DNA of 64,000 nt from SKPS01 sp964469215 (lineage in GTDB: Bacteria; Bacteroidota; Bacteroidia; Bacteroidales; SKPS01), in assembly GCA_964469215.1 (NCBI GenBank), contig CAYXYB010000009.1, positions 1 to 64,000 of the forward strand, given 5' to 3'. Of this stretch, positions 49,297 to 57,720 are shown one piece after another; positions within the stretch are counted from its first letter, which is position 1, and every line of letters begins with the position of its first letter. Position numbers and translations under genes: made by a program. The notes beneath the pieces were generated by a model that worked only from the letters and a program-made list of their open reading frames with translations, was not told the DNA's origin and did no database searches.

Positions 49297-50136
49297 ATGG
49301 TTTTGGAGAAGTTTTCTGAGGAGGTTCACCATCAGATCGAGAAGATTCTGATGATAACCGACCGTATCAATAATTACAGTGGGAAGGTTCCGTCGATAGA
49401 GATTGATCTTGCGATGGAGGAGATCAGGAGGCTTTATGATGTTTATGCCTTATTCAGGTCGATAGTTGAAGGGGGTGATTACAGAGAGGTTGCAGATATG
49501 GAAAAAGCAAGCGAAGCTGCGCCAGAAATCAAAACTCAACAAGTTGAGGTACCGGAGGTTATCCCGGAGATGGGAAATGAAATTGATGAAGTTATTGAAG
49601 CTGGTTACCCGGAAATTGAGGTTGAGGTTGAGGTTGAGGTTGAGGCTAAGGTTAAGCAGAAAGTTGATCCGGAGATTAAGCCGGAAGATGATACAGAAGT
49701 TCAGCCGCAGGTAGATACGCAGAAAAAAATTGAACCTGAAACAACCGGGATGCAATCAAAGACAGAGGAGGTAAAAGAGAAGGGGAAACAGGGGGCTATT
49801 CTGGCAGATAAACTCACCCGCAGCGGGCAGAAATCGATCAACGATCTTATTGCGGCGGGCAGACATGATGAGAGCATTTCATCGAGGATGCAGCACAATC
49901 CGATCAGCAACCTTAAGAGTGCCATAGGGATAAATGAGAAATTCATCTTTGTATATGAATTGTTTAGCGGGAACAACCAGCAATATTCTGAGGTTATTGA
50001 CAGGTTAAACAATATGCCGGGCAGGGAGGAGGCCATAAGCCTGATGGAGAGTTTGCGTGCAGAGTTCAGGTGGGATATTGAGAATATGGCATTTCAGATG
50101 CTTGTTGACATGGTTGCCCGCAGGTACAGCAAATAA
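49297..50136 (+). CDS. Conserved Bacteroidota protein with acidic Glu-Val repeat linker, function unknown
   Basis: This 279-residue protein has three parts: an N-terminal helical region (about 1-65), a low-complexity acidic linker (about 70-170) containing EIEVEVEVEVEAKVK, and a conserved C-terminal helical domain (about 185-279) with SAIGINEKFIFVYELFSG and a final ARRYSK. The repeat is encoded by four perfect GTTGAG hexamers after ATTGAG (49615-49644), so it can change length without frameshift. No signal or membrane segment is seen. Similar C-terminal domains occur in many Bacteroidota proteins without known function. ATG 49297 is preferred over an upstream TTG. Confidence 0.7.
   Translation: MVLEKFSEEVHHQIEKILMITDRINNYSGKVPSIEIDLAMEEIRRLYDVYALFRSIVEGGDYREVADMEKASEAAPEIKTQQVEVPEVIPEMGNEIDEVIEAGYPEIEVEVEVEVEAKVKQKVDPEIKPEDDTEVQPQVDTQKKIEPETTGMQSKTEEVKEKGKQGAILADKLTRSGQKSINDLIAAGRHDESISSRMQHNPISNLKSAIGINEKFIFVYELFSGNNQQYSEVIDRLNNMPGREEAISLMESLRAEFRWDIENMAFQMLVDMVARRYSK
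49615..49644 (+). repeat. Hexanucleotide tandem repeat (ATTGAG + 4x GTTGAG) inside a coding region
   Basis: Five in-frame units encode (Ile/Val-Glu)5. Unit number may vary by slippage but always keeps the frame, so it would tune linker length rather than switch the gene off. Confidence 0.8.
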
Positions 50137-50188
50137 AAAAGGCAGGTCTTATTCCTGAAAAGTATTAATAAGCTAAAAATCAGACATT

Positions 50189-51484
50189 ATGTTCAGAAAT
50201 TGTTTTCTGGTCTTTATTCTCTTACTAACCATTTCATCCGGATATTCTCAGGATACTGCATATGCGCGATACCTGGTGAATGTTCTGGCATCGGACCCGA
50301 TGGGGGGCAGGGGATACACAATAAATTCTGACAGGAAGAGTGCTGCTTTCATAAGGGACGAATTCATACGTCACGGGTTAGAGCCGGTAGGTGAGAGCTT
50401 TTATCAGCCTGTTGTTTTTGGGGTGAATTCCATAACTGAGGTGTCAATTTTTGATGTTGACGGGGTTTCACTGACACCGGGTTCAGATTTTTTCTTTTCT
50501 GCACGATCAAAGGGTCGAACAGCAACGTATAAATTGGTGTGGCTTGACCACAGCACTGCAAAGTGCAAGCGGAAGATGAAGCGTTTTGAGAGAAGGGATT
50601 TTAGCAACGATTTGATTGTGCTCGATCCTAGGATTGTTGATGACAAGGGGATGCGGGATTTTTTCCTGAGTCTGTTCTGGATGAACAACAACAAGGGATA
50701 TTTCAGAATGAACCATGAGGGAATTGTGATCCTGAAAGATAAACCGGGCTGGCAGATATCAGATTCAGGAAAAGAGGCCGATTACATTGTGCTAACAGTT
50801 CGCACCGGATGTATCACAAAGGAGAGCAGGGAGGTGACCGTCAGTTTTGCAAGTAAATATGAACCTGCCTATAAAAGCAACAATGTTATCGGAATGGTTC
50901 GGGGCACGGAGTATCCTGATAGTTTTATAGTTTTCACTGCACATTACGATCATCTGGGGATGATGGGCAAGACAATAATTCCGGGTGCAAACGACAATGC
51001 GAGTGGCACAGCGATGATAACCGACCTCGCACGACACTATGCGGCAAATCCACCCAAATGGTCTGTAGCGTTTATGGCATTTACCGGAGAAGAGGCCGGG
51101 TTGATCGGTGCAACACATTATACCTCTGAGCCTCTGTTTCCTCTCGAAAATATAAGGCTGCTGATAAACCTTGACATGGTTGGTACGGGAAGTGAGGGGA
51201 TCACCATGGTGAACGGCTCCTTTTATCCTGATGATTTTGCGCTTCTTGACAGTTTAAACCGGGTATATGAGTTTTTGCCTGAGGTTAAGATTCGGGGTGA
51301 GAGTGCCAACAGTGATCATCATCCGTTTCATGCCAGAGGTGTAAAGGCATTTTTCATCTACACCATGGGAAAGGAGTTTAGTGAATACCATAACATATAC
51401 GACAAACCTGAAGATCTTCCATTGACAAAGTACCGTGAGGTATTCACACTTCTAACCAGGTTTGCTGGTGAATACATGAAATGA
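50189..51484 (+). CDS. M28 family zinc aminopeptidase, exported
   Basis: This 431-residue protein has a signal peptide (FLVFILLLTISSGYSQ) and an M28 catalytic domain with the zinc ligands His252 (FTAHYDHLG), Asp269 (PGANDNASG), the Glu pair of AFTGEEAGL (301-302), Asp in LINLDMVG and the final His of SDHHPFHARG. Before it lies a PA-like insertion (about 80-215). It should remove N-terminal residues from peptides in the periplasm or outside the cell. rsmI starts one base after its stop. Confidence 0.88.
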   Translation: MFRNCFLVFILLLTISSGYSQDTAYARYLVNVLASDPMGGRGYTINSDRKSAAFIRDEFIRHGLEPVGESFYQPVVFGVNSITEVSIFDVDGVSLTPGSDFFFSARSKGRTATYKLVWLDHSTAKCKRKMKRFERRDFSNDLIVLDPRIVDDKGMRDFFLSLFWMNNNKGYFRMNHEGIVILKDKPGWQISDSGKEADYIVLTVRTGCITKESREVTVSFASKYEPAYKSNNVIGMVRGTEYPDSFIVFTAHYDHLGMMGKTIIPGANDNASGTAMITDLARHYAANPPKWSVAFMAFTGEEAGLIGATHYTSEPLFPLENIRLLINLDMVGTGSEGITMVNGSFYPDDFALLDSLNRVYEFLPEVKIRGESANSDHHPFHARGVKAFFIYTMGKEFSEYHNIYDKPEDLPLTKYREVFTLLTRFAGEYMK

Positions 51485-51485
51485 T

Positions 51486-52157
51486 ATGGGAAAGATCATC
51501 CTTGTACCAACACCTCTGGGCAATCTGGAGGACATAACGCTGAGGGCTTTGAGGGTGCTTCAGGAGAGCACACTGATTCTGGCGGAGGATACGCGCAAGG
51601 CCGGCATTCTGCTGAAGCATTTCGGGATAGACACGAGGGTGCGGTCATACCATAAAGACAATGAGCACAGGTTGACGGGCAGGATCCTTGATGATATGAA
51701 CACCGGGGATGTTTATGCACTGATTACAGAGGCAGGGACACCGGGAATCTCTGATCCGGGTTTTCTGCTGGTTCGGGAAGCAATAATACGTGGCATAGAG
51801 GTTGAATGCCTTCCGGGACCGTCGGCCTTTGTGCCGGCGCTGGCAGCATCGGGTTTACCCTGCGATAGGTTTCATTTCGAGGGTTTTCTGCCACACAAGA
51901 AAGGGAAGGTTGCGAGGCTTGATTTTCTGAAAGATTACCCTCACACCATTATTTTTTATGAATCTCCGCAGAGGCTTGTAAAAACCCTTGAGCAGTTTAA
52001 GGAGTTCTTTGGTGCGGAGCGGCGTGCAGTAGTAGCGCGTGAGCTCACCAAGGTATATGAGGAGTTTGTGAGGGGCACCCTTGAGGAGTTACATGAACAC
52101 TACTCTTCGAAGGTGGTAAAGGGGGAGGTGGTGCTGATGGTTGAGGGAAATGATTAA
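51486..52157 (+). CDS. rsmI: 16S rRNA 2'-O-ribose C1402 methyltransferase
   Basis: This 223-residue SAM-dependent enzyme of the tetrapyrrole-methylase fold methylates the 2'-OH of C1402 in 16S rRNA. It has PTPLGNLEDITLRALR at the N terminus, AEDTRKAGILLKHFGI, the SDPGFLLVREA segment, LPGPSAFVPALAASGLP and FYESPQRLVKTL. Length is slightly below the proteobacterial form because the C-terminal extension is absent. The gene is one base downstream of the M28 peptidase gene, so it depends on that transcript. Confidence 0.94.
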   Translation: MGKIILVPTPLGNLEDITLRALRVLQESTLILAEDTRKAGILLKHFGIDTRVRSYHKDNEHRLTGRILDDMNTGDVYALITEAGTPGISDPGFLLVREAIIRGIEVECLPGPSAFVPALAASGLPCDRFHFEGFLPHKKGKVARLDFLKDYPHTIIFYESPQRLVKTLEQFKEFFGAERRAVVARELTKVYEEFVRGTLEELHEHYSSKVVKGEVVLMVEGND

Positions 52158-52162
52158 TTTTG
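52155..52162 (+). promoter_or_regulatory. -7 box TAATTTTG for asnS, overlapping the rsmI stop
   Basis: TAATTTTGCAC fits the consensus; its first three bases are the rsmI stop codon TAA. The asnS ATG follows 19 bases after the box. Confidence 0.5.
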
Positions 52163-52181
52163 CACGCGTGGAAAAACAGAA

Positions 52182-53624
52182 ATGATGAAAAGAATAAAGA
52201 TTGCGAAATTGTTGAACACGGGAGAGCCCGGGGGCATGGCTGTTATTGGTGGATGGGTAAGGACAAAGAGGATCAGCAAGAATGTGGCATTCATTGCCAT
52301 GAACGACGGATCTACGATAAGGAACATACAGGTAGTGGTCTCGCCGGAGCACAATGATTTGGACATTCTTGATGAGATCCACACGGGAGCGTCTCTGATG
52401 GTGGAGGGGCTGGTTGTTGAGTCGCCGGGGAGCGGCCAGCGTATCGAGATAGAGGCCAGGAAGCTGACTCTACTCGGAAAGGCTGACCCAGATCATTACC
52501 CGTTGCAGCCAAAACGCCACAGCCTGGAGTTTTTGCGTGATATTGCACATCTGAGGTTCAGGACAAACACTTTTGGGGCTATCACAAGGGTAAGGCATGC
52601 GATGATATTTGCCGTACACAAATTCTTTAACGACAAGGGTTTTCTCAACATCCACTCCCCTATCGTCACAGGAAGTGACTGCGAGGGGGCCGGTGAGATG
52701 TTCAGGGTTACGACTCTTAATATGCTGAATCCGCCGCTGAAGGAGGATGGAGGCATTGACTGGAGAGAGGATTTTTTCGGCAAGGAGACAAACCTTACTG
52801 TCAGCGGGCAGTTGGAGGCAGAGCTTGCCGCTCTGGCTCTGGGTGAGGTTTACACATTCGGCCCCACATTCAGAGCCGAGAATTCAAATACCTCGAGGCA
52901 TCTTGCAGAGTTCTGGATGATTGAGCCGGAGATGGCTTTTTATGACATCCATGACAACATGGATCTTGCAGAAGAGATGCTTAAGTACCTTGTGCGCTAT
53001 GCTCTTGATAACTGCATGGAGGATCTGAAGTTTCTGGAATCGAGGCAGATGGAAGAGGAGAAAGGGAAGCGGGAGGATGAGCGCTCCATGCCGCTGATCA
53101 CAAAACTGGAATTTATCCTGGCACACTCTTTTGAGCGGATAACCTATACTGACGCTATAGAGATTTTGAAAAATTCAGCTCTTAATAAAAAGGGGAAGTT
53201 TCAGTATCCGATCAATTCCTGGGGAGCAGATCTTCAGTCGGAGCATGAGCGTTACCTAGTTGAAAAGCACTTCAGCAAACCGGTTATAATAACAGATTAT
53301 CCGAAGGAGATAAAGGCTTTTTATATGAAGCAGAATGATGACGGGAAGACTGTAAGGGCTATGGATGTTCTGTTCCCCGGTATTGGTGAGATCATCGGGG
53401 GAAGCCAGCGTGAGGAGTTTTATGAAAAGCTGTTGACAAGAATGCAGGAGATGGACATTCCGGAAAAGGAGATGTGGTGGTATCTTGATACCAGGCGATT
53501 CGGCACGGTAGTACACAGTGGTTTCGGACTTGGATTTGAGCGCATGATGCTGTTTATTACCGGAATGAGTAACATCAGGGATGTTATTCCTTTTCCCCGC
53601 ACACCGCAAAATGCAGAATTTTAA
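52182..53624 (+). CDS. asnS: Asparaginyl-tRNA synthetase
   Basis: This 480-residue class IIb synthetase has an OB-fold anticodon-binding domain (about 15-105), motif 2 (GPTFRAENSNTSRHLAEFWM) and motif 3 (HSGFGLGFERMMLFITG), with TVSGQLEAELAALALG before motif 2, as in AsnRS rather than AspRS. An approximately 15-residue charged insertion (MEEEKGKREDERSMP) lies in the middle. It starts with ATG ATG at 52182. It has its own -7 box within the end of rsmI. Confidence 0.95.
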   Translation: MMKRIKIAKLLNTGEPGGMAVIGGWVRTKRISKNVAFIAMNDGSTIRNIQVVVSPEHNDLDILDEIHTGASLMVEGLVVESPGSGQRIEIEARKLTLLGKADPDHYPLQPKRHSLEFLRDIAHLRFRTNTFGAITRVRHAMIFAVHKFFNDKGFLNIHSPIVTGSDCEGAGEMFRVTTLNMLNPPLKEDGGIDWREDFFGKETNLTVSGQLEAELAALALGEVYTFGPTFRAENSNTSRHLAEFWMIEPEMAFYDIHDNMDLAEEMLKYLVRYALDNCMEDLKFLESRQMEEEKGKREDERSMPLITKLEFILAHSFERITYTDAIEILKNSALNKKGKFQYPINSWGADLQSEHERYLVEKHFSKPVIITDYPKEIKAFYMKQNDDGKTVRAMDVLFPGIGEIIGGSQREEFYEKLLTRMQEMDIPEKEMWWYLDTRRFGTVVHSGFGLGFERMMLFITGMSNIRDVIPFPRTPQNAEF

Positions 53625-53657
53625 CAAAAGGGTATTGCGGAGCAGTAAAAAATAGCT

Positions 53658-53668
53658 TATCTTGCACC
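53658..53668 (+). promoter_or_regulatory. Variant -7 box TATCTTGCACC for rpoN
   Basis: The same 11-mer as before ribE and the mltF-like gene, here 21 bases before the ATG at 53690. Confidence 0.5.
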
Positions 53669-53689
53669 AAAAGACGGGGAGGATTGAAG

Positions 53690-55165
53690 ATGTTAACCCA
53701 GAAACTGCAACAGAAACTATTACAGAAGCTTTCGCCACAGCAGATTCAGCTTATGAAGCTGATTCAGATACCTACTGTTGCCCTTGAGCAGCGTATCAAG
53801 CAGGAAATTGAGGAGAATCCGGCCCTTGAGGAGACAGACAATGAAGGTGATGAGGTAGTGGATGAATTCGGGGGTGATGATGAATATGGGGATGACGATG
53901 ATGATTACCAGGAGGATAAATTTGATGATTTTGACTTCGAGGATTACCTTGACGATGACCATATTCCTGCATACAAGCTTATAGCGTCCAATCGTGGCCG
54001 TGACGAAGAAGATCGTGATATACCGGTTATTTCAGGCATTTCTTTTCAGGAGCATTTGCTCAACCAGGTTGGCATGTACGACCTCGACGAAAGGGAGAAG
54101 TCACTGGTTGAGCTGATAATAGGTAACATTGATGACTCCGGTTATCTTGAGAGGGAGCTGTCGGCTATGGTCAATGATTTTTCATTCAGTTTCAACATAA
54201 AGACCAACAAGGATGAGCTGGAGGATCTTCTAACAGTCATTCATCAGTTTGATCCACCTGGTGTGGGTGCCAGAAATCTGAGAGAGTGCCTTCTGATACA
54301 GCTTGAAAGGTCTGATGAAGAAACGCCGGTCGTGATCCTTGCCAGTAAAATCGTAAAGCAATATTTCGATGAGTTTTCGAAGAAGCATTACGACAAGATC
54401 ATGAAAAGGGCAAATGTAACCGAAGATAAGTTGAAGGAGGCGATAGATGAGATCCTGAAACTGAACCCCAAGCCAGGAAGTACCATGGGTGACATCTCAA
54501 GAGGTGGCATTTACATTGTGCCTGATTTTTTTATCACGAATAATGACGGAGAGCTTGAGTTGAGGGTAAACAACAGGAACACCCCTGAATTGAGGATAAA
54601 CAGGACTTACCGTGAGATGCTTGAGAGTTTTGCCATGCAGAAAGGGAGTCGTAACACTTCACAGGACAGGGAGGCGCTGTTGTTCGTAAAGCAAAAGATA
54701 GATTCGGCAAAGTGGTTCATAGATGCAATAAACCAACGTGAGCATACACTGTTTATAACCATGAGTGCGATAATGACATATCAGTCAGAATATTTCCTTA
54801 CCGGAGATGAGACAAAGCTTAAGCCAATGATCCTTAAGGATATTGCCGAGATCGTAAATCTTGACATCTCAACCATTTCGCGTGTTGCTAACAGCAAATA
54901 TGTACAAACGCCCTTTGGTACATTCCTGCTGAAGAGTTTCTTTTCTGAGGGGTTACAGACCGAAACCGGCGAAGAGGTTTCCAGCAGGGAGGTTAAAAAG
55001 ATCCTTGAGGACTGCATAGGGCACGAAGACAAGCGCAATCCGGTAACCGACGATATGCTGGCATCGATATTAAAGGAGAAGGGCTACACCATTGCAAGGC
55101 GTACGGTTGCCAAATACCGTGAACAGCTTGGTATTCCCGTTGCTAGGATGAGGAGATCCCTGTGA
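53690..55165 (+). CDS. rpoN: RNA polymerase sigma-54 factor
   Basis: This 491-residue protein has region I (QKLQQKLLQKLSPQQIQLM), a highly acidic region II (about 60-100, runs of Asp, Glu and Tyr), the core-binding domain, the helix-turn-helix (DISTISRVANSKYVQTP) and the RpoN box ARRTVAKYRE near the end. It directs transcription from -24/-12 promoters with AAA+ activators. ATG 53690 is chosen because it sits 21 bases after the promoter element; a TTG two codons earlier is also in frame. The next gene starts on the stop codon. Confidence 0.95.
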   Translation: MLTQKLQQKLLQKLSPQQIQLMKLIQIPTVALEQRIKQEIEENPALEETDNEGDEVVDEFGGDDEYGDDDDDYQEDKFDDFDFEDYLDDDHIPAYKLIASNRGRDEEDRDIPVISGISFQEHLLNQVGMYDLDEREKSLVELIIGNIDDSGYLERELSAMVNDFSFSFNIKTNKDELEDLLTVIHQFDPPGVGARNLRECLLIQLERSDEETPVVILASKIVKQYFDEFSKKHYDKIMKRANVTEDKLKEAIDEILKLNPKPGSTMGDISRGGIYIVPDFFITNNDGELELRVNNRNTPELRINRTYREMLESFAMQKGSRNTSQDREALLFVKQKIDSAKWFIDAINQREHTLFITMSAIMTYQSEYFLTGDETKLKPMILKDIAEIVNLDISTISRVANSKYVQTPFGTFLLKSFFSEGLQTETGEEVSSREVKKILEDCIGHEDKRNPVTDDMLASILKEKGYTIARRTVAKYREQLGIPVARMRRSL

Positions 55166-55791
55166 TGTTTATTCAAAAAATAACGCACTGGTTCACAAGG
55201 GGTATTTCAGTAATTTTTCACCCTTTGCTTCTTCCATCATGGACATTTCTGTATCTTTCTGGTCTGGCCTCATACCAGGCGATGCGAATTGCACCGGCGA
55301 GAAGGTCTTTCTTCCTGCTGATCTTTATTTCCACCTTTCTGATTCCGGGTGTTATGATGTTCATGCTTAAGACAATGAGAGTAATTGAATCACTTCACAT
55401 GGATGACCGTAAAGAGAGGACCCTGCCATTTTTGCTTACGGCATTTATTTATTATTTCTCGTACCGCTATTTTCAAAGGTTAGCACTGCCTGATATCTAT
55501 CTTCTGATGATGCTGAGTGCCACCGCCATGATCATCACCGCTATGATCATCAACCTTAAATGGAAGATCAGCATTCACATGATGGGTATCGGAGGTGTGT
55601 GCGGGATGTTCCATGCCTTATCACCCCATTATCCTCATGTGATGTTTATTCCGGTGGTAATAGTAACTGCTGTTGCAGGAATTATCGCTTTTTCAAGGTT
55701 ACATTCAGGGAGTCACAGACCATCTGAGGTATATGTAGGATTTATTACAGGTTACCTTTTATTCTTTATTCTTTTTGCCATTTCAGGGTAG
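55165..55791 (+). CDS. Membrane protein with PAP2-like C-terminal motif
   Basis: This 208-residue protein has about six transmembrane helices. The C-terminal part ends in IAFSRLHSGSHRPSEVYVGF, the final motif of PAP2 phosphatases (SRxxxGxHxxxDV), but the first two catalytic motifs (KxxxxxxRP and PSGH) are not evident, so enzymatic activity is doubtful. Its ATG overlaps the rpoN stop by one base (TGATG), so expression is coupled to sigma-54. Such rpoN-linked PAP2-like proteins occur in other Bacteroidota; the role is unknown. Convergent with lipB. Confidence 0.75.
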   Translation: MFIQKITHWFTRGISVIFHPLLLPSWTFLYLSGLASYQAMRIAPARRSFFLLIFISTFLIPGVMMFMLKTMRVIESLHMDDRKERTLPFLLTAFIYYFSYRYFQRLALPDIYLLMMLSATAMIITAMIINLKWKISIHMMGIGGVCGMFHALSPHYPHVMFIPVVIVTAVAGIIAFSRLHSGSHRPSEVYVGFITGYLLFFILFAISG

Positions 55792-55805
55792 TTGTGATCT
55801 GGTAT

Positions 55806-56522
55806 TTATTCCGGTATCAGACCCAAAGTTTTGGTCAGAGCCAGGCGGAGGCGTTGTGCAACCTCTTCCTGATCGATTGCTGCTCCAAGTTCTCTGCTCA
55901 GGGATGTAACATCTTTGTCGGTAAAGCCGCAGGGGTTGATATTTCTGAAGAAAGAGAGGTCGGTATTGATATTGAATGCTAGTCCATGCATTGAGACCCA
56001 TCTGCTTGTTCTGACGCCGATTGCGCAGATTTTTCTTGTTTTGCCGGGTGAATCGGTATCGAGCCATACACCCGTGGCTCCGTTCATTCTTTCACCTCTG
56101 AGGTCATATTCTGCTAGTGTGATGATCACAGCCTCTTCGAGTTTGAAGACGTACTCCTTCACCCCTTTCACAAAATCCTCGAGGTTAAGTACGGGATAAG
56201 CCACAATCTGACCGGGGCCATGGTAAGTGATATCCCCTCCCCTGTTCACATGGAGGAACTCTGCACCGGCAGCTTTAAGCTGATCTGTGTTTATCAGAAG
56301 GTTATTCTGTGACCCACTTTTACCCAGAGTATAAACATGATCATGCTCACAAAAAATGAGATAATTGGTTACTGACTGATGTTGAGCCGGTGGCAGTGAC
56401 TGGTTTTTCAGCTTTATATCAACGATCTGTTTAAGGAGCTGCTCCTGAATATCCCATGCTTCGCGGAATGATATCCGACCCAGATCAATGAACCGTGTGT
56501 AACGTTTGGGTGTCATGATCAT
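55806..56522 (-). CDS. lipB: Octanoyltransferase
   Basis: This 238-residue enzyme moves octanoyl from acyl-carrier protein to lipoyl domains, the first step of lipoate synthesis. It has NRGGDITYHGPGQIVAYPV, IGVRTSRWVSMHGLAFNIN and the catalytic Cys in NPCGFTDKDVTSL. Two ATGs (56522 and 56516) could start it. It lies three bases after lipA, so lipA and lipB are one operon; the products supply the cofactor for GcvH at 42850 and the 2-oxoacid dehydrogenases. Confidence 0.95.
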   Translation of the reverse strand: MIMTPKRYTRFIDLGRISFREAWDIQEQLLKQIVDIKLKNQSLPPAQHQSVTNYLIFCEHDHVYTLGKSGSQNNLLINTDQLKAAGAEFLHVNRGGDITYHGPGQIVAYPVLNLEDFVKGVKEYVFKLEEAVIITLAEYDLRGERMNGATGVWLDTDSPGKTRKICAIGVRTSRWVSMHGLAFNINTDLSFFRNINPCGFTDKDVTSLSRELGAAIDQEEVAQRLRLALTKTLGLIPE

Positions 56523-56525
56523 CCA

Positions 56526-57383
56526 TTAATAGTTAACATGTTTTTCGGCGTGGTATGATGATCTTACCAGAGGGGCGCTTTCGACAAAACGGAATCCTTT
56601 GTTCCTGGCAACCAGGGCAAGTTTGTCGAATTCATCCGGGGAGTAATATTTTACAACCGGCAGGTGCCGTGTTGTGGGTTGCAGGTATTGTCCTATGGTG
56701 ATTATTTCGCAGTTAAAGGTGATAAGGTCATCCATGGTTGTGAGTATCTCATCGATTGTTTCACCGAGCCCAATCATTATTCCCGATTTTGATCTGCAAC
56801 CGGATTTAGAGATCAGGCGTAGCGTTCTGAGGCTGGTATGGTAATCGGCCTTGCTTCTAACGGTTGGGGTGAGTCTTTCGACGGTTTCTAGGTTATGTGC
56901 CATGACCTCCGGTTTTGTGCGGGCGACAATTTCCACGAGGTCTTCACGGGCGTTGAAGTCGGGTATTAGCACTTCGATTGTGGTACCTGGGTTAAGTTGC
57001 CTGATAGCGATGATTGTTTGTTCCCATGCTGAAGAGCCGCCGTCGTCCAGATCATCTCTGTCGACGGAGGTGAGGACAACATGTTTCAGTTTCATGGAGT
57101 TGACTGCTTCTGCCACTTTGCGGGGTTCATCGGGATCAACGGGGAGGGGTTTTCCGGTTTTTGTTGCGCAGAAACGGCAGGAGCGGGTGCAGATATCGCC
57201 GAGGATCATGAATGTGGCGGTACCGGCCTGCCAGCATTCAGCCATATTTGGGCAGAGGCCGCTCTGGCATATTGTGTGGAGCCCGCCATGTTTCATGATG
57301 TTCTGAAGTTCAACGTATTGCTTGCCTGCGGGAATTTTTGTTTTGAGCCAGTGGGGTTTGCGGAGAGGGGTATTCTCGTTCAT
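56526..57383 (-). CDS. lipA: Lipoyl synthase
   Basis: This 285-residue radical SAM enzyme inserts two sulfurs into octanoyl groups. The auxiliary-cluster cysteines are in CQSGLCPNMAECW, the radical SAM cysteines in CTRSCRFC, and the C-terminal RSSYHAEK supplies the serine ligand of the auxiliary cluster. ATG 57383 is chosen because the next upstream frame extension is not conserved-looking. It is the first gene of lipA-lipB. Confidence 0.96.
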   Translation of the reverse strand: MNENTPLRKPHWLKTKIPAGKQYVELQNIMKHGGLHTICQSGLCPNMAECWQAGTATFMILGDICTRSCRFCATKTGKPLPVDPDEPRKVAEAVNSMKLKHVVLTSVDRDDLDDGGSSAWEQTIIAIRQLNPGTTIEVLIPDFNAREDLVEIVARTKPEVMAHNLETVERLTPTVRSKADYHTSLRTLRLISKSGCRSKSGIMIGLGETIDEILTTMDDLITFNCEIITIGQYLQPTTRHLPVVKYYSPDEFDKLALVARNKGFRFVESAPLVRSSYHAEKHVNY

Positions 57384-57686
57384 TTTTCTGTTTGTAATTT
57401 TTCTGCAGACCGATAATTCTGAGACGGTTTGAAACCGCAAAATTAGGTTATTCAGGGGAATTGATATCTGAATGTTACAGGGGCAAGGGAAAAGGATTGT
57501 TTTTTTCCAGCAAAACCGCAAATCCGCACTTGTGCAGAGCAGTCGAAGCTGAGTTCAACCACAACTATGTTTGCTTTACAAAAAATGGACAAGTCAGGAG
57601 AGCACAAATAAGGAAATTCATAGGATTTCTATAACCTGCGGCTCGTGTGGAAATGGTGGGTGGGTAAATAATACATCAAAAAGGTG
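57384..57686. other. Intergenic region between lipA and polA
   Basis: No gene is supported here. A 13-base perfect palindrome CGGTTTGAAACCG lies at 57425-57437, within reach of the divergent lipA promoter, and could bind a regulator. The rest shows no terminator, repeat or RNA-like fold that I can support. Confidence 0.5.
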
Positions 57687-57694
57687 TACTTTCG
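57687..57694 (+). promoter_or_regulatory. Variant -7 box TACTTTCG for polA
   Basis: TACTTTCGC differs by one base from TAnnTTTG and lies 26 bases before the polA ATG. Confidence 0.35.
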
Positions 57695-57720
57695 CAGAAA
57701 TCAAAAGAGAACGGAAATAA

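Noticed and set aside
49466..49714. Arg-Leu repeat protein in an alternative frame
   Set aside because: It is the GTTGAG repeat of the gene at 49297-50136 read in another frame; it has no promoter or independent support.
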